From BS750m-G62 sp046483505 (lineage in GTDB: Bacteria; Planctomycetota; Phycisphaerae; FEN-1346), in the NCBI GenBank assembly GCA_046483505.1, contig JAWODB010000269.1, positions 1 to 6,146 on the forward strand: a DNA stretch of 6,146 nucleotides. The letters are read 5' to 3'. The notes under the pieces were generated by a model that did no database searches, was not told the DNA's origin, and worked only from the letters and a program-made list of their open reading frames with translations. Of the stretch, positions 5,106-6,146 are shown one piece after another. Made by a program: the position numbers and the translations under genes. Numbering within the stretch: position 1 is the stretch's first letter; every line of letters starts with the position of its first letter.

Positions 5106-5133
5106 GCGCGGCGGGTACGGAGACCCGCCGCGC
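5106..5133 (-). repeat. REP-like hairpin, copy D (opposite orientation to C)
   Basis: A perfect 11-base stem, GCGCGGCGGGT (5106-5116) with ACCCGCCGCGC (5123-5133), around the loop ACGGAG. With copy C it makes a head-to-head pair 21 bases apart, located between two convergent genes, where the pair may also stop transcription from both sides. Confidence 0.92.
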
Positions 5134-5152
5134 TTGACGTGGCGCTTCGACC

Positions 5153-6070
5153 CTACTCCTCCAAGGTATCCAGATTCTCCCCCGGCACGAAGTACGCCAG
5201 GCGGCGGTGCGTTTCCTCGAACCCCGCGGCGCGGTAGAGGCGGACCGCCGGGGTGTTGTCCGCATCGACCGCCAGGCCGATTTCTCCGAGTCCCATCTCG
5301 GCCGTCTCGCGAATCGCCCGATGGACAAGGTCCCGGCCGAGACCGCCGCCACGCACCGCCGGCACGACGCCCAGGTACACCAGTTCGCCCCGTCCGCGGA
5401 GTTCGTTGACCAGGACGACGCCCACCGGCGACCGTCCAAGGACCGCCAGGTGCCAGTGCTTCGACCGGAAGCAGCCGGTGTGCTTGTGCGTGCGGATGGC
5501 GTCGTGGACGGTCCGCAGGCCCCGCAGGCCGGGGCAGTCGAGGCTGTCGCGGTAGGTGGCGGCGATCGTCTCGGCGAACTTGCGGTGCCGCAGCCGCGAG
5601 TAGGCCCGCCAGACGATTTCCTCGGAGAGCGGCAGGCGCCGGTCCTCCTCGACGACGGCCCGCCGCATGTAGAGGAGCATGGCGAGGCGCGCAAAGCCGG
5701 CGCGCTCCAGGGCGGCGATGGCGGGGTCGGCCCCGCCCGGTTCGAGGAGCGTCTGAATCAGCCGCGCCCGGTGCCGCCGGCGGGCGTGGGCGGCGCAGGC
5801 GCGGAACAGGGCGGCGGCGAGGGCGTCGTCCCAGTGAATGAGCCGCGGCGGGAGGACGGCCGCCGTGTGCCCCGCGCCCGGAATGTAGCGGATCGTGCCG
5901 ACGACCTCCCCGGCCCGGAGGGCCACGAGGCGGTTGGGCGAATCGATGGCGGCGACGGTGCCCGGCGGCCGGGCCGCGGGGCCGGGGGCGGCCGCCTGGA
6001 GAAACTCCACCAGCGGGACCAGGTCGCCGGAGCGGGTGGGACGAATCGAGATCGGCGAATCGTCGGTCAT
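5153..6070 (-). CDS. Two-domain GNAT family N-acetyltransferase
   Basis: A 305-residue protein predicted to transfer an acetyl group from acetyl-CoA to an unknown amine. The C-terminal domain (about 150-295) is a clear GNAT fold: strand LVYLGVVPAV, then the acetyl-CoA pyrophosphate-binding signature R240-GGGLG (R-x-x-G-x-G), helix, and GLAVDADNTPAVRLYRAAGF (265-284) containing the usual Asn and Tyr of the second motif. The N-terminal part (6-136) has the GNAT outline (ISIRPTRSGD, NRLVALRAGEVVGTIRY, LERAGFARLAMLLYMRR) but no R-x-x-G-x-G, so it looks like a degenerate first domain. Tandem GNAT proteins include mycothiol synthase, but I see nothing to assign that function. No good Shine-Dalgarno precedes ATG 6070; the start is supported by the conserved-looking N-terminus, and the upstream gene ends 27 bases away in the same direction. 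Confidence 0.88.
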   Translation of the reverse strand: MTDDSPISIRPTRSGDLVPLVEFLQAAAPGPAARPPGTVAAIDSPNRLVALRAGEVVGTIRYIPGAGHTAAVLPPRLIHWDDALAAALFRACAAHARRRHRARLIQTLLEPGGADPAIAALERAGFARLAMLLYMRRAVVEEDRRLPLSEEIVWRAYSRLRHRKFAETIAATYRDSLDCPGLRGLRTVHDAIRTHKHTGCFRSKHWHLAVLGRSPVGVVLVNELRGRGELVYLGVVPAVRGGGLGRDLVHRAIRETAEMGLGEIGLAVDADNTPAVRLYRAAGFEETHRRLAYFVPGENLDTLEE

Positions 6071-6078
6071 CCGGATGC

Positions 6079-6118
6079 GCCGCGGGCGGCGGCCGGGCTA
6101 CGTCTTGCCGCCCGCGGC
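6079..6118 (-). other. 12-base inverted repeat across the stop/start junction
   Basis: GCCGCGGGCGGC (6079-6090) is the exact complement of GCCGCCCGCGGC (6107-6118) with a 16-base loop. In minus-strand RNA the first arm is the end of the upstream reading frame, the loop contains its stop codon, and the second arm lies 8 bases before the GNAT start. A ribosome finishing the upstream gene would open the stem, so it may couple translation, or it may act as a T-less terminator. Confidence 0.55.
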
Positions 6119-6146
6119 CTCCTCGTCCGCCTGGGCGTCGGGCGGC
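6098..6146 (-). CDS. C-terminal end of a further minus-strand gene (partial)
   Basis: Reading leftward from the window edge, one frame stays open for 15 full codons and ends PPDAQADEEAAGGKT followed by TAG (6098-6100). The Ala/Glu/Asp-rich hydrophilic tail is a plausible protein C-terminus, and the spacing of 27 bases to the GNAT gene fits an operon. It is too short to identify and could be a chance open stretch. Confidence 0.4.
   Translation of the reverse strand, partial: PPDAQADEEAAGGKT

Overview
The window looks like a piece of a high-GC bacterial chromosome, most likely from a Planctomycetota or related PVC-type metagenomic genome. I infer this from three things: a twin-arginine-exported Gfo/Idh/MocA oxidoreductase of the kind multiplied in planctomycetes, a DhnA/FbaB-type class I aldolase, and intergenic spaces full of short GC-rich hairpin repeats. 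The phylum is an inference; there is no rRNA or tRNA here to confirm it.

Layout. Bases 1-259 are one almost perfect palindrome (two 128-base arms, 3-base loop, one mismatch) that touches the left edge of the window. Bases 324-1345 hold a two-gene, translationally coupled unit of visibly lower GC: a HEPN-domain protein with an R-X4-H RNase motif, then a 91-residue Cas2/SinR-like protein. No CRISPR array is present. This pair looks like an imported toxin-antitoxin or defence-type module and is the best candidate for something undescribed. Next, on the minus strand, is the Tat-exported oxidoreductase (1468-2685). A 480-base intergenic region (2686-3167) carries paired hairpin repeats, a 33-codon signal-peptide-like ORF and a good sigma70 promoter for fbaB. 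The class I fructose-bisphosphate aldolase (3168-4238) and an unrecognised 214-residue protein (4384-5028) follow on the plus strand. A two-domain GNAT acetyltransferase (5153-6070, minus) converges on them, and the last codons of a further minus-strand gene lie at the right edge.

How it fits together. The aldolase is housekeeping (glycolysis/gluconeogenesis). The oxidoreductase probably serves sugar or polyol chemistry outside the cytoplasm. The GNAT and hypothetical genes have no obvious link to them. The unifying feature of the GC-rich part is a family of about 28-base hairpins: four clear copies plus one diverged copy, all in gaps between genes, two sets arranged as head-to-head pairs, with compensatory base changes in the stem. 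This is a REP/BIME-like repeat family.
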